Assembly (NCBI RefSeq): GCF_904426505.1
Contig: NZ_CAJGBN010000012.1
Coordinates: 496,001-560,000, forward strand
Source: Rubrivivax sp. A210
GTDB lineage: Bacteria > Pseudomonadota > Gammaproteobacteria > Burkholderiales > Burkholderiaceae_C
Reading direction: 5' to 3'
Length of the DNA stretch: 64,000 nucleotides
The position numbers and the translations under genes were made by a program. The first letter of the stretch is position 1, and every line of letters begins with the position of its first letter. A model generated the notes under the pieces. The model saw only the letters and a program-made list of their open reading frames with translations. It did not search any database and had not been told where the DNA came from. This document shows, one piece after another, positions 51,642-60,723 of the stretch.

Positions 51642-52115
51642 TCAGGCGTCGCGGCGGCGCGGCGCCTCGCCCCGCTCGGCAGCCTCGAACTCGCTGTGGC
51701 TGGCCTCGGACACCATGAGCCGGCTGTCGCTGACGAAGGTCGAGACGAAGGGCTGGGGCAGCTCATGGCTGTCCATCAGGTCGAGCAGGCGGCCGAGCAG
51801 GTCCACCAGCGGTGGGTCTTCGGCCGGCATGGGCAGGCTGGAGAGCTGGGTGCAGATGCGCTCCAGCGCCTTGGATGGAAGGCTGTCCAGGCCGCGCACG
51901 CCGCGCTTGGCAATCAGGCTCTCGAGCGCCGCCACATGCACCAGCACCTGGCGCGAGCCGGCCACCTGGTCCAGCAGCGCCTTGAGCGAATTGCGCATCA
52001 GGCGGCTGCGCACGCGGTCGGCGTCTGAGACGACGTAGGCCTGACCGCGGGCCGGCGCGTGCGGCGCCATCGGTGCGGGCTGCGCGGCTGGCGGAACGAG
52101 ATTCTGAGCGACCAT
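51642..52115 (-). CDS. Uncharacterised helical protein, 157 residues
   Basis: No family recognised. After a Pro/Ala-rich N-terminus (about 25 residues) the protein is predicted mostly helical, with RVRSRLMRNSLKALLDQVAG, a Leu-rich stretch (VHVAALESLIAKRGVRGLD) and PPLVDLLGRLLDLMDSHELP. It ends in a charged Glu/Arg tail. No signal peptide or membrane segment. It is convergent with the carboxypeptidase and lies between it and the patatin gene on the same strand as the latter, separated by about 75 bases. Coding bias resembles the neighbours, so it is probably a real gene. Confidence 0.65.
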   Translation of the reverse strand: MVAQNLVPPAAQPAPMAPHAPARGQAYVVSDADRVRSRLMRNSLKALLDQVAGSRQVLVHVAALESLIAKRGVRGLDSLPSKALERICTQLSSLPMPAEDPPLVDLLGRLLDLMDSHELPQPFVSTFVSDSRLMVSEASHSEFEAAERGEAPRRRDA

Positions 52116-52189
52116 GGCTGCCCCGACGAGATTCCTTCGTCCACGCCTTATCGACAGCGCGCGGCCCCGCTTGAGGCCGATTGCGGGAC

Positions 52190-53443
52190 TTAAACCACGC
52201 CGCGGGCAGCAAGCAGGCGATCGAGGTCGCTCAGCACTTCGTCCAGCCTTCGCAGCGTGTACCCGGCCCGGGTGCCGCGCGGCTTGTGGCCGCGTCCGCG
52301 CGGCAGCAGGCGGCGCGCGGGGTCGTCGAGCGCCGCTTCATCGAGCGCGAGCCCCAGGCGGGCCAGCCGCGAGCGCAGCTCGCCGCGGCGCGAGCGCAGA
52401 TCGGCGCGCGTCTGCTGGTAGGCGTGCTCGGCCATCGCGCGCCGGCCGGCATAGCCGAAGGTGTTGGCCAGGAACATCTCGGGGTCGCGGTGGTCGGGCT
52501 CGAAGAGCAGGATGTCGGTACCCGGGTGGCTGGCCTCGTAGCCCTTGAGGCCGATTTCCAGGCGCGAATGGATGAGCGAGCGGAAAGTCTGGCTCAGCAC
52601 CACCGGCAGCCCGCCCTGCACCAGCTGCGGGATGGCGCCGCCCAGCACACGGTGGCGGCCCGCGCCGGGGCGGCCGGCGTCGAAGGGCACGAGCGGGTTC
52701 AGGCACAGCAGCAGATCGAGCCCGAGGTCGAGCAGCACGCGCGCATGCAGGGTCTTCTTGAGCGCGCCGTCGACATACCAGCGGCCGTTGATGGCCACCG
52801 GCGGAAACAGCCCCGGCAGCGCGGCGCTGGCCGCCACCGCCTGCGAAACCGGCACCGCGTCCCAGCCCGGCAAGCCGAAGGGCGCGGCGGCGCCGCTGTC
52901 CAGATCGGTGGCAACGATGACCAGCGGGCGGCGCAGCTTCCGGAAATCGTCGCTGCGCCCGGGCCGGCTCAGCAGCGCCTGCAAGCGCGCCTGCAGCGGC
53001 GCATTGCTGAACAGGCCCGTGGGCAGGGCTCGCCCCAGGCGCTCGAGCAGGGCCAGCAGCGACTGGCGCTGGAAGGCGTACTCGAGCCCGGCATGGGCCA
53101 GCAGGCGCGGCAGGCTGGCCAGGCGGCCGGCGATCTCGCCCCAGGCCGGGCTGACGAAGAGGCCGGGCTGGATGATGTCTTCGGGCGGGCCCTCGTTCTG
53201 GATGAACGAGGCGCAGAGCTGACGCGGCGTCATGCCATTGGCCAGGCCGGCGGCCACGAAGCCCCCGGCCGAGACGCCGACGCAACCGTCGAGGGCGTTG
53301 AAATCCACGCCCGGCAGCGCCTCTTCGAGCGCGCACAAGGCGCCGATCTCGTAGACCGCGCCCAGCGGCCCGCCGCCGGCCAGGGCCAGGCCGACGCGGG
53401 GCCGCGGGTGCTTGGAGGGGCGTGGATTGCTGGGTGGGCTCAT
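52190..53443 (-). CDS. Patatin-like phospholipase family protein (cytoplasmic type)
   Basis: 417 residues. The oxyanion motif ALAGGGPLGAVYEIGAL is near residue 20, the nucleophile GVSAGGFVAAG near residue 55 and the catalytic Asp in WYVDGALKKTLHARV; this forms the Ser-Asp dyad of patatins. There is no signal peptide and no barrel domain, unlike the patatin at 38-40 kb. The C-terminal ~100 residues are Arg-rich. A phasin gene lies upstream on the same strand, which raises the possibility of a lipase acting on storage granules. ATG 53443 and ATG 53458 are both possible starts. Confidence 0.85.
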   Translation of the reverse strand: MSPPSNPRPSKHPRPRVGLALAGGGPLGAVYEIGALCALEEALPGVDFNALDGCVGVSAGGFVAAGLANGMTPRQLCASFIQNEGPPEDIIQPGLFVSPAWGEIAGRLASLPRLLAHAGLEYAFQRQSLLALLERLGRALPTGLFSNAPLQARLQALLSRPGRSDDFRKLRRPLVIVATDLDSGAAAPFGLPGWDAVPVSQAVAASAALPGLFPPVAINGRWYVDGALKKTLHARVLLDLGLDLLLCLNPLVPFDAGRPGAGRHRVLGGAIPQLVQGGLPVVLSQTFRSLIHSRLEIGLKGYEASHPGTDILLFEPDHRDPEMFLANTFGYAGRRAMAEHAYQQTRADLRSRRGELRSRLARLGLALDEAALDDPARRLLPRGRGHKPRGTRAGYTLRRLDEVLSDLDRLLAARGVV

Positions 53444-53527
53444 GCGCGTACCGGCCATGCGATGAAGGGCGCTTGCGCGCCCTCCGTACTGGTCAGAGGC
53501 GCCGCAGCGCCCCAAGGATCAGGAAGC

Positions 53528-54130
53528 TCAGGCGGCCTCGGCGGCGGGCGCGGCCGCGGTCTTGCGCGCACGCTTGGCCGGAGCCTTGGGCGCCGGGGCG
53601 GCCTCGGCTTGCACCACAGGGGCCGCCTTGGGCGCACGCTTGACGGCGGCCTTGGGCGCAGCAGCCGGCGCTGCCTTGGACAGCTTGGCCACCGCGGCGG
53701 CGAGCGCGTCGACGCGCTGGCTCAGCGCCTCCACATCCTTGGCGGTGGGCACGCCGAGCTTGCCCATGGCCTTGGCGGTGCGCGCCTCGAAGATGGATTC
53801 GAGCTTGTCCCAGTTCTGGCCGGCCTTGGCGCTCACGGTGTCGGCCATCGCCGTCATGCGGCCGGTGACCTCGCTGATCTTCTCTTCGGCGATGCCCTGG
53901 GTCTTCTTCTGCAGCGTCATGCCTTCCTTGACCAGAGCCTCGAAGACCTTGCTGCCTTCTTCCTGCGCCTTGGCGAAAGCGCCCATGCCGGCAAGCCAGA
54001 TCTGCTGCGCCGAATCCTTGACCGAACTGGCGAGCTGGCTGTCGAGCAGGCCGGCGGCGGCTGACTTGCCAGTTGCCTTGGCGGTGGACTGGGTGGACTT
54101 GGTGGCGGCGCTCTTGATCTTCTTGACCAT
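53528..54130 (-). CDS. Phasin / PHA granule-associated protein
   Basis: 200-residue granule protein of the phasin superfamily (PhaM/PhaI-like type). After a basic N-terminus (VKKIKSAATKSTQ) come amphipathic helices: SVKDSAQQIWLAGMGAFAKAQ, KVFEALVKEGMTLQKK and a heptad-like coil KDVEALSQRVDALAAAVAKL. The tail is rich in Ala/Lys/Pro, with AKRARKTAA DNA- or granule-binding character like PhaM. AAGGAAC precedes ATG 54130. It supports PHA storage, and the acyl-CoA reductase gene lies divergently across 230 bases. Confidence 0.88.
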   Translation of the reverse strand: MVKKIKSAATKSTQSTAKATGKSAAAGLLDSQLASSVKDSAQQIWLAGMGAFAKAQEEGSKVFEALVKEGMTLQKKTQGIAEEKISEVTGRMTAMADTVSAKAGQNWDKLESIFEARTAKAMGKLGVPTAKDVEALSQRVDALAAAVAKLSKAAPAAAPKAAVKRAPKAAPVVQAEAAPAPKAPAKRARKTAAAPAAEAA

Positions 54131-54360
54131 GGTGGGTTCCTTGCAACGAGAGTGGATCGGGTGGCGGAGCCGCCCTGCGGCGCCCCGTCCATGCCGCAAC
54201 TGTAGGAGCCGGCCCTGGAGGGCGCAGCCTAAAAAGCTAGTGAGCCGGCTCTACGGCCGGAAACCCGCTCTCGGGGTTAGCGCGCAAGGGGCCGACGCGG
54301 TGCATGGCTAAGAATCGGCGTTTGCGCCGCCGCTGGCAGGCCCCACGAGAGGAGAACCCC

Positions 54361-56364
54361 ATGCAATATTTCGTCACTGGCGCCACCGGCTTCATCGGCA
54401 AGCGCCTGGTCAAGGCCCTGCTGGCCCGCCGCGGCGCCACCGTGCAATTCCTGGTGCGCCCGGGCAGCGAGTCCAAGCTCGATGACCTGTACGCCTTCTG
54501 GGGCCTGGCCACCAAGGCGGCGCGCGCACGCGCCCTGCCCGTCACCGGCGACCTGACGGCTGCCAAACTCGGCGTCGCCGCCGAGACGATCAAGGCGCTC
54601 AAGGGCAGGATCGACGCCGTCTACCACCTGGCCGCCGTCTACGACCTCGGCGCCGACGCCGACAGCCAGGTGCAGGTCAATGTCGATGGCACGCGCAACC
54701 TGGTCGAGTTCGCCCAGGCCGTGGCCGCCGGCCACCTGCACCACGTCAGCAGCATCGCCGCCGCCGGGCTTTACGAGGGCGTGTTCCGCGAAGACATGTT
54801 CGACGAGGCCGAGGGCCTGGAGCACCCGTACTTCATGACCAAGCACGAGAGCGAGAAGATCGTGCGCCGCGAGTGCAAGCTGCCCTGGACGGTCTACCGC
54901 CCGGCCCTGGTGGTGGGCGACAGCCAGACCGGCGAGATGGACAAGGTCGACGGACCCTACTACTTCTTCAAGCTGATCCAGCGCATGCGCCAGATCCTGC
55001 CGCCGTGGCTGCCCAGCGTGGGCATCGAGGGCGGGCGCATCAACATCGTGCCGGTGGATTTCGTTGTCGCCTGCATCGACCACATCAGCCACGCCAAGGA
55101 AGCGCAGGCGGGCAAGTGCTACCACCTCGTCGATCCCAAGGGCTACCGCGTGGGCGACGTGCTGGACATCTTCAGCAAGGCGGCCCACGCACCCAAGATG
55201 AACCTCTTCGTCAACGCGGCCCTGCTGGGCTTCGTGCCCAAGAGCGTCAAGAAGGGCCTGATGGCGCTGTCGCCGGTGCGGCGCATCCGTGCCGCGGTGA
55301 TGAAGGACCTGGGCCTGCCCGACGACATGTTCACCTTCATCAACTTTCCCACCCGCTACGACCGGCGCGAATTGGACAAGGCGCTGGCCGGCAGCGGCAT
55401 CGAGTGCCCCGACCTGCACGGCTACGCCTGGGTGCTGTGGGACTACTGGGAGCGCCACCTCGACCCCGATCTCTTCATCGACCGCAGCCTCAAGGGCACG
55501 GTGGGCGGCAAGGTGGTGCTGGTCACCGGCGGCAGCTCGGGCATAGGCCTGGCCGCCGCGCACAAGTTCGCCGAGGCCGGCGCCACCACGGTGATCTGCG
55601 GGCGCGACCAGGACAAGCTGGATGAAGCCTGCGCCGAAGCGCGCGCCAAGGGCTATGCCTTCGTGGCCTATGCCGCCGACATCGCCGACATGGCCGACTG
55701 CGACCGCTTCATCAAGCTCTTGATCGAGAACCACGGCGGCGTCGACTTCCTCATCAACAACGCCGGCCGCAGCATCCGCCGCGCCATCGAGAGCAGCTAC
55801 GACCGCTTCCACGACTACGAGCGCACGATGCAGCTCAACTACTTCGGCTGCCTGCGCGTCACCATGGGCCTGCTGCCGGGCATGGCGGCGCGCCGCAAGG
55901 GCCACGTCGTCAACATCAGCAGCATCGGCGTGCTCACCAATGCGCCCCGCTTTTCTGCCTACGTCGCCAGCAAGGCGGCGCTGGACGCCTGGACGCGCTG
56001 CGCCAGCAGCGAGTTCGCCGATGTCGGCGTGACCTTCACCACCATCAACATGCCGCTGGTGCGCACGCCGATGATTGCGCCGACCAAGATCTACAACAAC
56101 GTGCCGACGCTGAGCCCCGAAGAAGCCGCCGACATGATCGCCCAGGCCTGCATTGCCAAGCCGGTGCGCATCGCCACCCGCCTGGGCATCACCGGCCAGC
56201 TGCTGCACGCGCTGATGCCGCGCGTGGCGCAGATCGGCATGAACACCAGCTTCCGCATGTTCCCCGATTCATCGGCGGCCAAGGGCGACAGCAAGACTGC
56301 CAAGCCCCAGCTCAGCCCCGAGGCGATGGCGATGCAGCAGCTGATGAGCGGCATCCACTTTTGA
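54361..56364 (+). CDS. Bifunctional fatty acyl-CoA reductase (alcohol-forming, Marinobacter FACoAR type)
   Basis: 667-residue fusion of two SDR domains, the same length and order as the Marinobacter enzyme that reduces fatty acyl-CoA to fatty alcohol without releasing the aldehyde. N-terminal extended SDR (male-sterility-like): TGATGFIGKRLVKALLAR, HHVSSIAAAGLYEG, and the YxxxK motif in YFMTKHESEK. C-terminal classical SDR from about residue 380: VTGGSSGIGLAAA, NNAGRSIRRAIES and the YxxxK motif in YVASKAALDAW. Linker and shared blocks (GEMDKVDGPYYFFK, NIVPVDFVV, TPMIAPTKIYNNVPTL) match this family strongly. AGAGGAG precedes ATG 54361. No wax ester synthase gene is in the window. Confidence 0.92.
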   Translation: MQYFVTGATGFIGKRLVKALLARRGATVQFLVRPGSESKLDDLYAFWGLATKAARARALPVTGDLTAAKLGVAAETIKALKGRIDAVYHLAAVYDLGADADSQVQVNVDGTRNLVEFAQAVAAGHLHHVSSIAAAGLYEGVFREDMFDEAEGLEHPYFMTKHESEKIVRRECKLPWTVYRPALVVGDSQTGEMDKVDGPYYFFKLIQRMRQILPPWLPSVGIEGGRINIVPVDFVVACIDHISHAKEAQAGKCYHLVDPKGYRVGDVLDIFSKAAHAPKMNLFVNAALLGFVPKSVKKGLMALSPVRRIRAAVMKDLGLPDDMFTFINFPTRYDRRELDKALAGSGIECPDLHGYAWVLWDYWERHLDPDLFIDRSLKGTVGGKVVLVTGGSSGIGLAAAHKFAEAGATTVICGRDQDKLDEACAEARAKGYAFVAYAADIADMADCDRFIKLLIENHGGVDFLINNAGRSIRRAIESSYDRFHDYERTMQLNYFGCLRVTMGLLPGMAARRKGHVVNISSIGVLTNAPRFSAYVASKAALDAWTRCASSEFADVGVTFTTINMPLVRTPMIAPTKIYNNVPTLSPEEAADMIAQACIAKPVRIATRLGITGQLLHALMPRVAQIGMNTSFRMFPDSSAAKGDSKTAKPQLSPEAMAMQQLMSGIHF

Positions 56365-56373
56365 ACGACCCGT

Positions 56374-57414
56374 TCAGGGCGCGATCTGGAGCACCAGCTT
56401 GCCGAAGTTCGCGCCCGTGAAAAGCTTGTTGAGCGTGTCCGGGAAGGCCGCCACACCGCCCTCGACCAGGTCTTCGCGGCTCTTCATGCGGCCGTCCCCC
56501 AGGTAGCCGGCCAGCTCGGCCACGGCCTGCGGGTAGCGCTCGGTGTAGTCGAAGACCACCATGCCTTCCATGCGTGCCCGGTTCACCAGCAGGCTGAGGT
56601 AGTTCTTCGGCCCCTGCACCGCCGTCGTGTTGTTGTACTGGCTGATGGCGCCGCAGATGACGATGCGGGCGCGGCGGCGGATGCGGGCCAGCACGTCGTC
56701 GAGGATGTCGCCGCCGACGTTGTCGAAATAGAGGTCCACGCCCTCGGGGCACAGCTGCTTGAGGCCGTCCTTGACGCTGCCGACCTTGTAGTCGATGCAG
56801 GCATCGAAGCCCAGCTCGCGCACCACCCATTCGCACTTGGCGGCGCCACCGGCGATGCCGACGACGCGACAGCCCTTGATGCGCGCCAGCTGTCCCACCG
56901 TCTGGCCCACGGCGCCGGCGGCGCCCGACACCACCACGGTCTCGCCGGCCTTGGGCTGGCCCACGTCCATCAGCCCGAAATAGGCCGTCATGCCCGGCAT
57001 GCCCAGCACATTGAGCCACTGCGTGGCGCGGCCCAGGCCGAGGTCGATCTTCGCCAGGCCGCTGCGCGCCAGTTGCCCGGCGGCGATGGACCAGTACTCC
57101 TGCACGCCGGGGTAGCCGCCCACCGCGTCGCCCACCGCAAAGCCGGGGTGGCCTGACGCAATCACCACCCCGACGCCGCCGGCGCGCATCACCTCGCCAA
57201 TGCCCACCGGCGGGATGTAGCTCTTGCCCTCGTTCATCCAGCCGCGCATCGCCGGGTCCAGCGAGAGCGCGCCCACCTTGACGAGCACGCCGCCGGCCTC
57301 GGGCACGGCCACCGGCTCCTGCGTGAACTGCCAGTCGGCCGCGGTGGGCAGGCCCACGGGCCGCGCGGCCAGGCGCACCTGGTGGTTGACGAGCGAGGAC
57401 AGGGTTTCGGTCAT
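56374..57414 (-). CDS. NADP-dependent MDR-family oxidoreductase (curcumin/alkenal reductase-like)
   Basis: 346 residues of the leukotriene B4 dehydrogenase/CurA branch. The N-terminal GroES-like domain has VKVGALSLDPAMRGWMNEGK and no zinc cysteines. The nucleotide-binding motif is VVSGAAGAVGQTVGQLARIKG; downstream is CIDYKVGSVKDGLKQLCPEG, and GVDLYFDNVGGDILDDVL and GAISQYNNT are characteristic of the PTGR/CurA branch. Such enzymes reduce activated double bonds using NADPH. It is convergent with the acyl-CoA reductase gene, separated by 9 bases. Confidence 0.93.
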   Translation of the reverse strand: MTETLSSLVNHQVRLAARPVGLPTAADWQFTQEPVAVPEAGGVLVKVGALSLDPAMRGWMNEGKSYIPPVGIGEVMRAGGVGVVIASGHPGFAVGDAVGGYPGVQEYWSIAAGQLARSGLAKIDLGLGRATQWLNVLGMPGMTAYFGLMDVGQPKAGETVVVSGAAGAVGQTVGQLARIKGCRVVGIAGGAAKCEWVVRELGFDACIDYKVGSVKDGLKQLCPEGVDLYFDNVGGDILDDVLARIRRRARIVICGAISQYNNTTAVQGPKNYLSLLVNRARMEGMVVFDYTERYPQAVAELAGYLGDGRMKSREDLVEGGVAAFPDTLNKLFTGANFGKLVLQIAP

Positions 57415-57508
57415 GGCGGGCTCCTCGGCACGGCTGGGGGGATGGCGATGCTAGACCCGGCACGGCCGCCTCGGTGTCGCCCGGGTGACGACTTCGGCCA
57501 GGACATGA

Positions 57509-58714
57509 TCAAGGCGCCACCAGCACCTGCAATGCCAGCCTCATGCCGACTTCGTAAACGCTGTCGACGGCAGCGCGTTCGCCGCCAGGCAAGGCTTCGC
57601 CAACCGGCGGCAGCGGCAGCCCCGCGGCGCGCGCCAGCGCCTCGGGGTCGACCAGGCGGTCGCGGCCATCGCCGCCGGGCACGGCCAGGCCGGCCAGGCG
57701 GCCCTGGGCGTCGAAGACCGGGCCGCCGCGCGGGCCGGGCGGCAGATCGATGCCAAGCAGTCGATCCCCGGCGGCGGCCAGCGGCCGGCCCAGAAAGCCT
57801 AGCCGCAACCGCGGCCAGGCGGCCGTGCCATCGGCGGCCGCCGAGTACTCCACCGTGTAGGCCGGGCTGCCGGCAAAGGGCGGGCGCGGTGGCGTGGGCA
57901 GCGTGGGCAGCGCCGGCAGCGGCGCGGCCAGGTGCAGCAGCGCCAGGGCGGGGGTGTCGGGCAGTGGCGACACCGTGGCAGCGACGGTGGCGCCCAGGGC
58001 ATTGCGCAGCCAGACGCGACCGGTGCCGGACGGGCCGGCCCGGACGCCCGCCAGCGTCGCCGCCGGCACCAGCGCCAGGCGGCCGTCGCCCATCAGCAGT
58101 GCCGTGCCGGCAACGCGTGCGCCGGCCGGCAGATCGTCGGCGGGCGCGGCATAGGGCGCGGCGCGCAGCGGCGGCGCCATCAGCACGCCCTCGGGCAGGG
58201 CCTGCGGACCGTCGAGCAGGGCCTTGGCGGCCAGCAGCGCACCATCCTCGGGCCAGCGCTCCAGCGCATCGCGCAGAAAGCGCCGGGCCACCACGCCCTG
58301 GCCGCCGATTTCCAGCAGCCAGACATACAGTGCGGTGCCGCCCGGCACCTGACGGTGGGCGCCGGCCGTGTGCGAGACGAAAGTGAGGGCGCGGCGGTAG
58401 TCGCCGGCCTGCATGTAGCTGCGCACCAGGCCCAGTTCGATGTCGGCCGAGTGCACCATGGCCGCGGCACGGTCGAAGGCGGCCTGGGCGCCCTCGACAT
58501 CGGCCGCCGCCAGGCGTTCCTCACCCAGTTGGGCCAGGCGCTGGCGCTCGGCCAGGTCGCGTGCGATGTTGGTGCCGGCACCGGCGGTGAGCCGGCGCTG
58601 GGCCTCCAGGCTCCAGGCGGGCACCTGGGCCGCGGCAGGAGCAGCCAGGAAAAGGGCCGCCGCCCCGCTGAGCAGGGCGGCGGCCAAGCGCCCCAGGCGC
58701 CGCAAGCGCATCAC
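57509..58714 (-). CDS. TPR-plus-trypsin-fold protein with apparently lost catalytic residues
   Basis: 401-residue exported protein (signal peptide ending APAAA-Q near residue 29). Residues 35-170 form TPR-like helices (LAERQRLAQLGEERLAAADV, AGDYRRALTF). A C-terminal trypsin-like beta-barrel covers about 195-370. Expected catalytic positions differ: the usual H in a VLTNAHV segment is read LALVPAATL, and the GNSGGP serine site is read GPRGGPVFD, so His and Ser are missing. It is probably a structural or peptide-binding pseudo-protease, or a member of a related fold. It shares a strand with the nucleotidase gene upstream, 29 bases away. Confidence 0.68.
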   Translation of the reverse strand: MMRLRRLGRLAAALLSGAAALFLAAPAAAQVPAWSLEAQRRLTAGAGTNIARDLAERQRLAQLGEERLAAADVEGAQAAFDRAAAMVHSADIELGLVRSYMQAGDYRRALTFVSHTAGAHRQVPGGTALYVWLLEIGGQGVVARRFLRDALERWPEDGALLAAKALLDGPQALPEGVLMAPPLRAAPYAAPADDLPAGARVAGTALLMGDGRLALVPAATLAGVRAGPSGTGRVWLRNALGATVAATVSPLPDTPALALLHLAAPLPALPTLPTPPRPPFAGSPAYTVEYSAAADGTAAWPRLRLGFLGRPLAAAGDRLLGIDLPPGPRGGPVFDAQGRLAGLAVPGGDGRDRLVDPEALARAAGLPLPPVGEALPGGERAAVDSVYEVGMRLALQVLVAP

Positions 58715-58743
58715 CGATGCAGGATTCGCCGCTGCGTTCAGCG

Positions 58744-60687
58744 TCAGTTGCGGATGCGCGGCTTGGCCAGGAAGGCGCTGGCCGGGTCGTAGGCCGCGGC
58801 CGGCGCCTTGAAGGCGGCCAGGTAGGCCACCAGGGCGTCGATGTCCTGGGCGCCGCCGAGCTGGTTGAGGCCGGCGACCAGGGTCGTGAAGCCGTCACCG
58901 CCGGTGGCCATGAAGTTGTTCACCGTGACGCGGTAGGTGCGTGTCGGGTTCTGCACCACGCCGGCGATGACCAGGTTATCGGTCGGGCCGGTGACGGTGG
59001 GCAGGGCCGGGTTGCTCACCAGGTCGGTGGGCGTGAACGAGACATCGGTGATGCGCGTGTCGCAGCTGCCGGCCGGGTTCCAGCGGTAGCTGAAGCCGTT
59101 GCTGATCTGCATGATGCGGTTGGCGGTCTGGCCGCGGCAGCCCGAGAACTGCTGCTCCAGCACATTTTTGATCTGTTGCGCCGTCAGCGTCATCGTCACC
59201 AGGCTGTTGCCGAAGGGCTGGGTGGTGAAGGCGTCGCCGTAGGTCAGGTCATAGGGGTAGACCGCGGCGGCCGGCTTGACGAAGCCGGGGTTGCGCACGC
59301 CGCCGGCGTTCATGAAGGCGATCTGCGCCCCGCCCACGGCGGCCGGCTGGGTGGCCTGCAGCTGGGCATCGGCGATGAGGTCGCCGGCCTCCATCTCGCC
59401 GGATGCGTTGGCGGCATCGCTCATGCCGGTGGTGATGGTGGCGATGACGGCATTGGCCAGCGGCGACACCGCGGTCTTGTAGGCGGCCACGACATTGCGC
59501 ACCGAGGGGTCGGCGGCGATGGCGGCGTTGATGGCCGGGTTGCTGCGGTCCACCAGGCGGTTGACCGGGCTCACCGAGACGATGTCGCGGGTGCTGGTTT
59601 CCAGCACCAGGTCGACCTCGGTCAGCACGCGGCCGAAGGCGCTGGCGCTGGTCACCGGGATCAGGCGGCCAGCGCGGTTGGGCATGCCGGTGGGGCGCGC
59701 GGTGGTCACGGCATTGGCCAGCGTCGTGCCGCGCACGTCCACGGTGTTGGCCGAGCAGTTGTAGGCGGCGTGGGTGTGGCCGCTGATCACGAGGTCGACC
59801 GCGTTGTCGAGCTGGCGCACGATGGCGCGGATGTCGGAATCGCTGCCGTCGACGTTCTTGATGTCGCCGGTGCAGCCGTTGATGTCCGAGGTGATGGGCT
59901 GGCCGGCCACGCCGGCCAGCGTGTTCTGGAAGCCGCCCTGATGCACCAGCACGACGATGGATTCGATGCCCTGGGCGCGCAGCCTGGGCACGAGGGCGTT
60001 GACCGTCGCGGCCTCGTCGGCAAAGCTCAGGCCGGCCACGCCGGTGGGGGTGACGATGCCGGGCGTGCCCCTGAGCGTCATGCCGATGAAGGCCACGCGC
60101 ACGCCGCCGAAGCTCTTGACGCCGTAGGCCGGCAGCAGCGGCCGGCCGGTGGCCGTCTCGATGACGTTGGCCGCCAGCCACTTGAAACGCGCGCCGTCGA
60201 AGCTGCCCGTGGCGGCCGAGCCGAAGCCCTTGCAGCTGTTCGGGTCGGCCGGGATCTTGCAGCCGCCGTTCTGCAGCCGGCGCAGCTCGTCCTTGCCCTT
60301 GTCGAATTCGTGGTTGCCGACGGCGACGAAATCGACGCCGATCTTGTTGAGCGTCTCGACCGAGGGCTCGTCGAAGAAGAGGGCCGAGATCAGCGGCGTG
60401 GCGCCGATGAAGTCGCCGGCGCCGACGACCACGGTGTTGGGGTTGCCCGCCTTCATGGCGGCCACATAGGCGGCCAGGACCTCGGCGCCGCCCACGGCCG
60501 GACGGCTGGCCGTGGGCACCAGGGTGTTGACGCCGAAGCTGCCCGGGCTCTCGAGATTGCCGTGGTAGTCGTTGAAACCGATGATCTTGACATTGACGGG
60601 GGCAGCCTGAGCGGCCAGGGCGACGCCGAGCGTGCAGCCGACGAGCGCGCGCACGACGGCGCGGGCGATGGCATTCATCTTGAACAT
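58744..60687 (-). CDS. Bifunctional metallophosphatase / 5'-nucleotidase, exported
   Basis: 647 residues with a signal peptide (cleavage near residue 28, AAQA). The dinuclear metal-phosphatase motifs appear in order: GFNDYHGNLES, GAGDFIGATPL, VGNHEFDKG, VVLVHQGGFQN and ISGHTHAAYNC. The C-terminal nucleotidase domain has FMNAGGVRNPGFVKP, TYGDAFTTQPFGNSLVTM and VTVNNFMATGGDGFT. The protein hydrolyses nucleotides or related phosphates in the periplasm. AGGAG before ATG 60687 fixes the start. It ends without a PEP-CTERM tail, although the next gene upstream has one. Confidence 0.94.
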   Translation of the reverse strand: MFKMNAIARAVVRALVGCTLGVALAAQAAPVNVKIIGFNDYHGNLESPGSFGVNTLVPTASRPAVGGAEVLAAYVAAMKAGNPNTVVVGAGDFIGATPLISALFFDEPSVETLNKIGVDFVAVGNHEFDKGKDELRRLQNGGCKIPADPNSCKGFGSAATGSFDGARFKWLAANVIETATGRPLLPAYGVKSFGGVRVAFIGMTLRGTPGIVTPTGVAGLSFADEAATVNALVPRLRAQGIESIVVLVHQGGFQNTLAGVAGQPITSDINGCTGDIKNVDGSDSDIRAIVRQLDNAVDLVISGHTHAAYNCSANTVDVRGTTLANAVTTARPTGMPNRAGRLIPVTSASAFGRVLTEVDLVLETSTRDIVSVSPVNRLVDRSNPAINAAIAADPSVRNVVAAYKTAVSPLANAVIATITTGMSDAANASGEMEAGDLIADAQLQATQPAAVGGAQIAFMNAGGVRNPGFVKPAAAVYPYDLTYGDAFTTQPFGNSLVTMTLTAQQIKNVLEQQFSGCRGQTANRIMQISNGFSYRWNPAGSCDTRITDVSFTPTDLVSNPALPTVTGPTDNLVIAGVVQNPTRTYRVTVNNFMATGGDGFTTLVAGLNQLGGAQDIDALVAYLAAFKAPAAAYDPASAFLAKPRIRN

Positions 60688-60723
60688 GGATACTCCTGTC
60701 GGATGGGTTCTGGGGCGCGTCAC

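Noticed and set aside
54131..54360. Intergenic hairpins (GCCGGCTCTACGGCCGG and AACCCGCTCTCGGGGTT) as possible tRNA or riboswitch
   Set aside because: The stems are short, there is no cloverleaf or conserved aptamer sequence, and the region simply separates two divergent genes.
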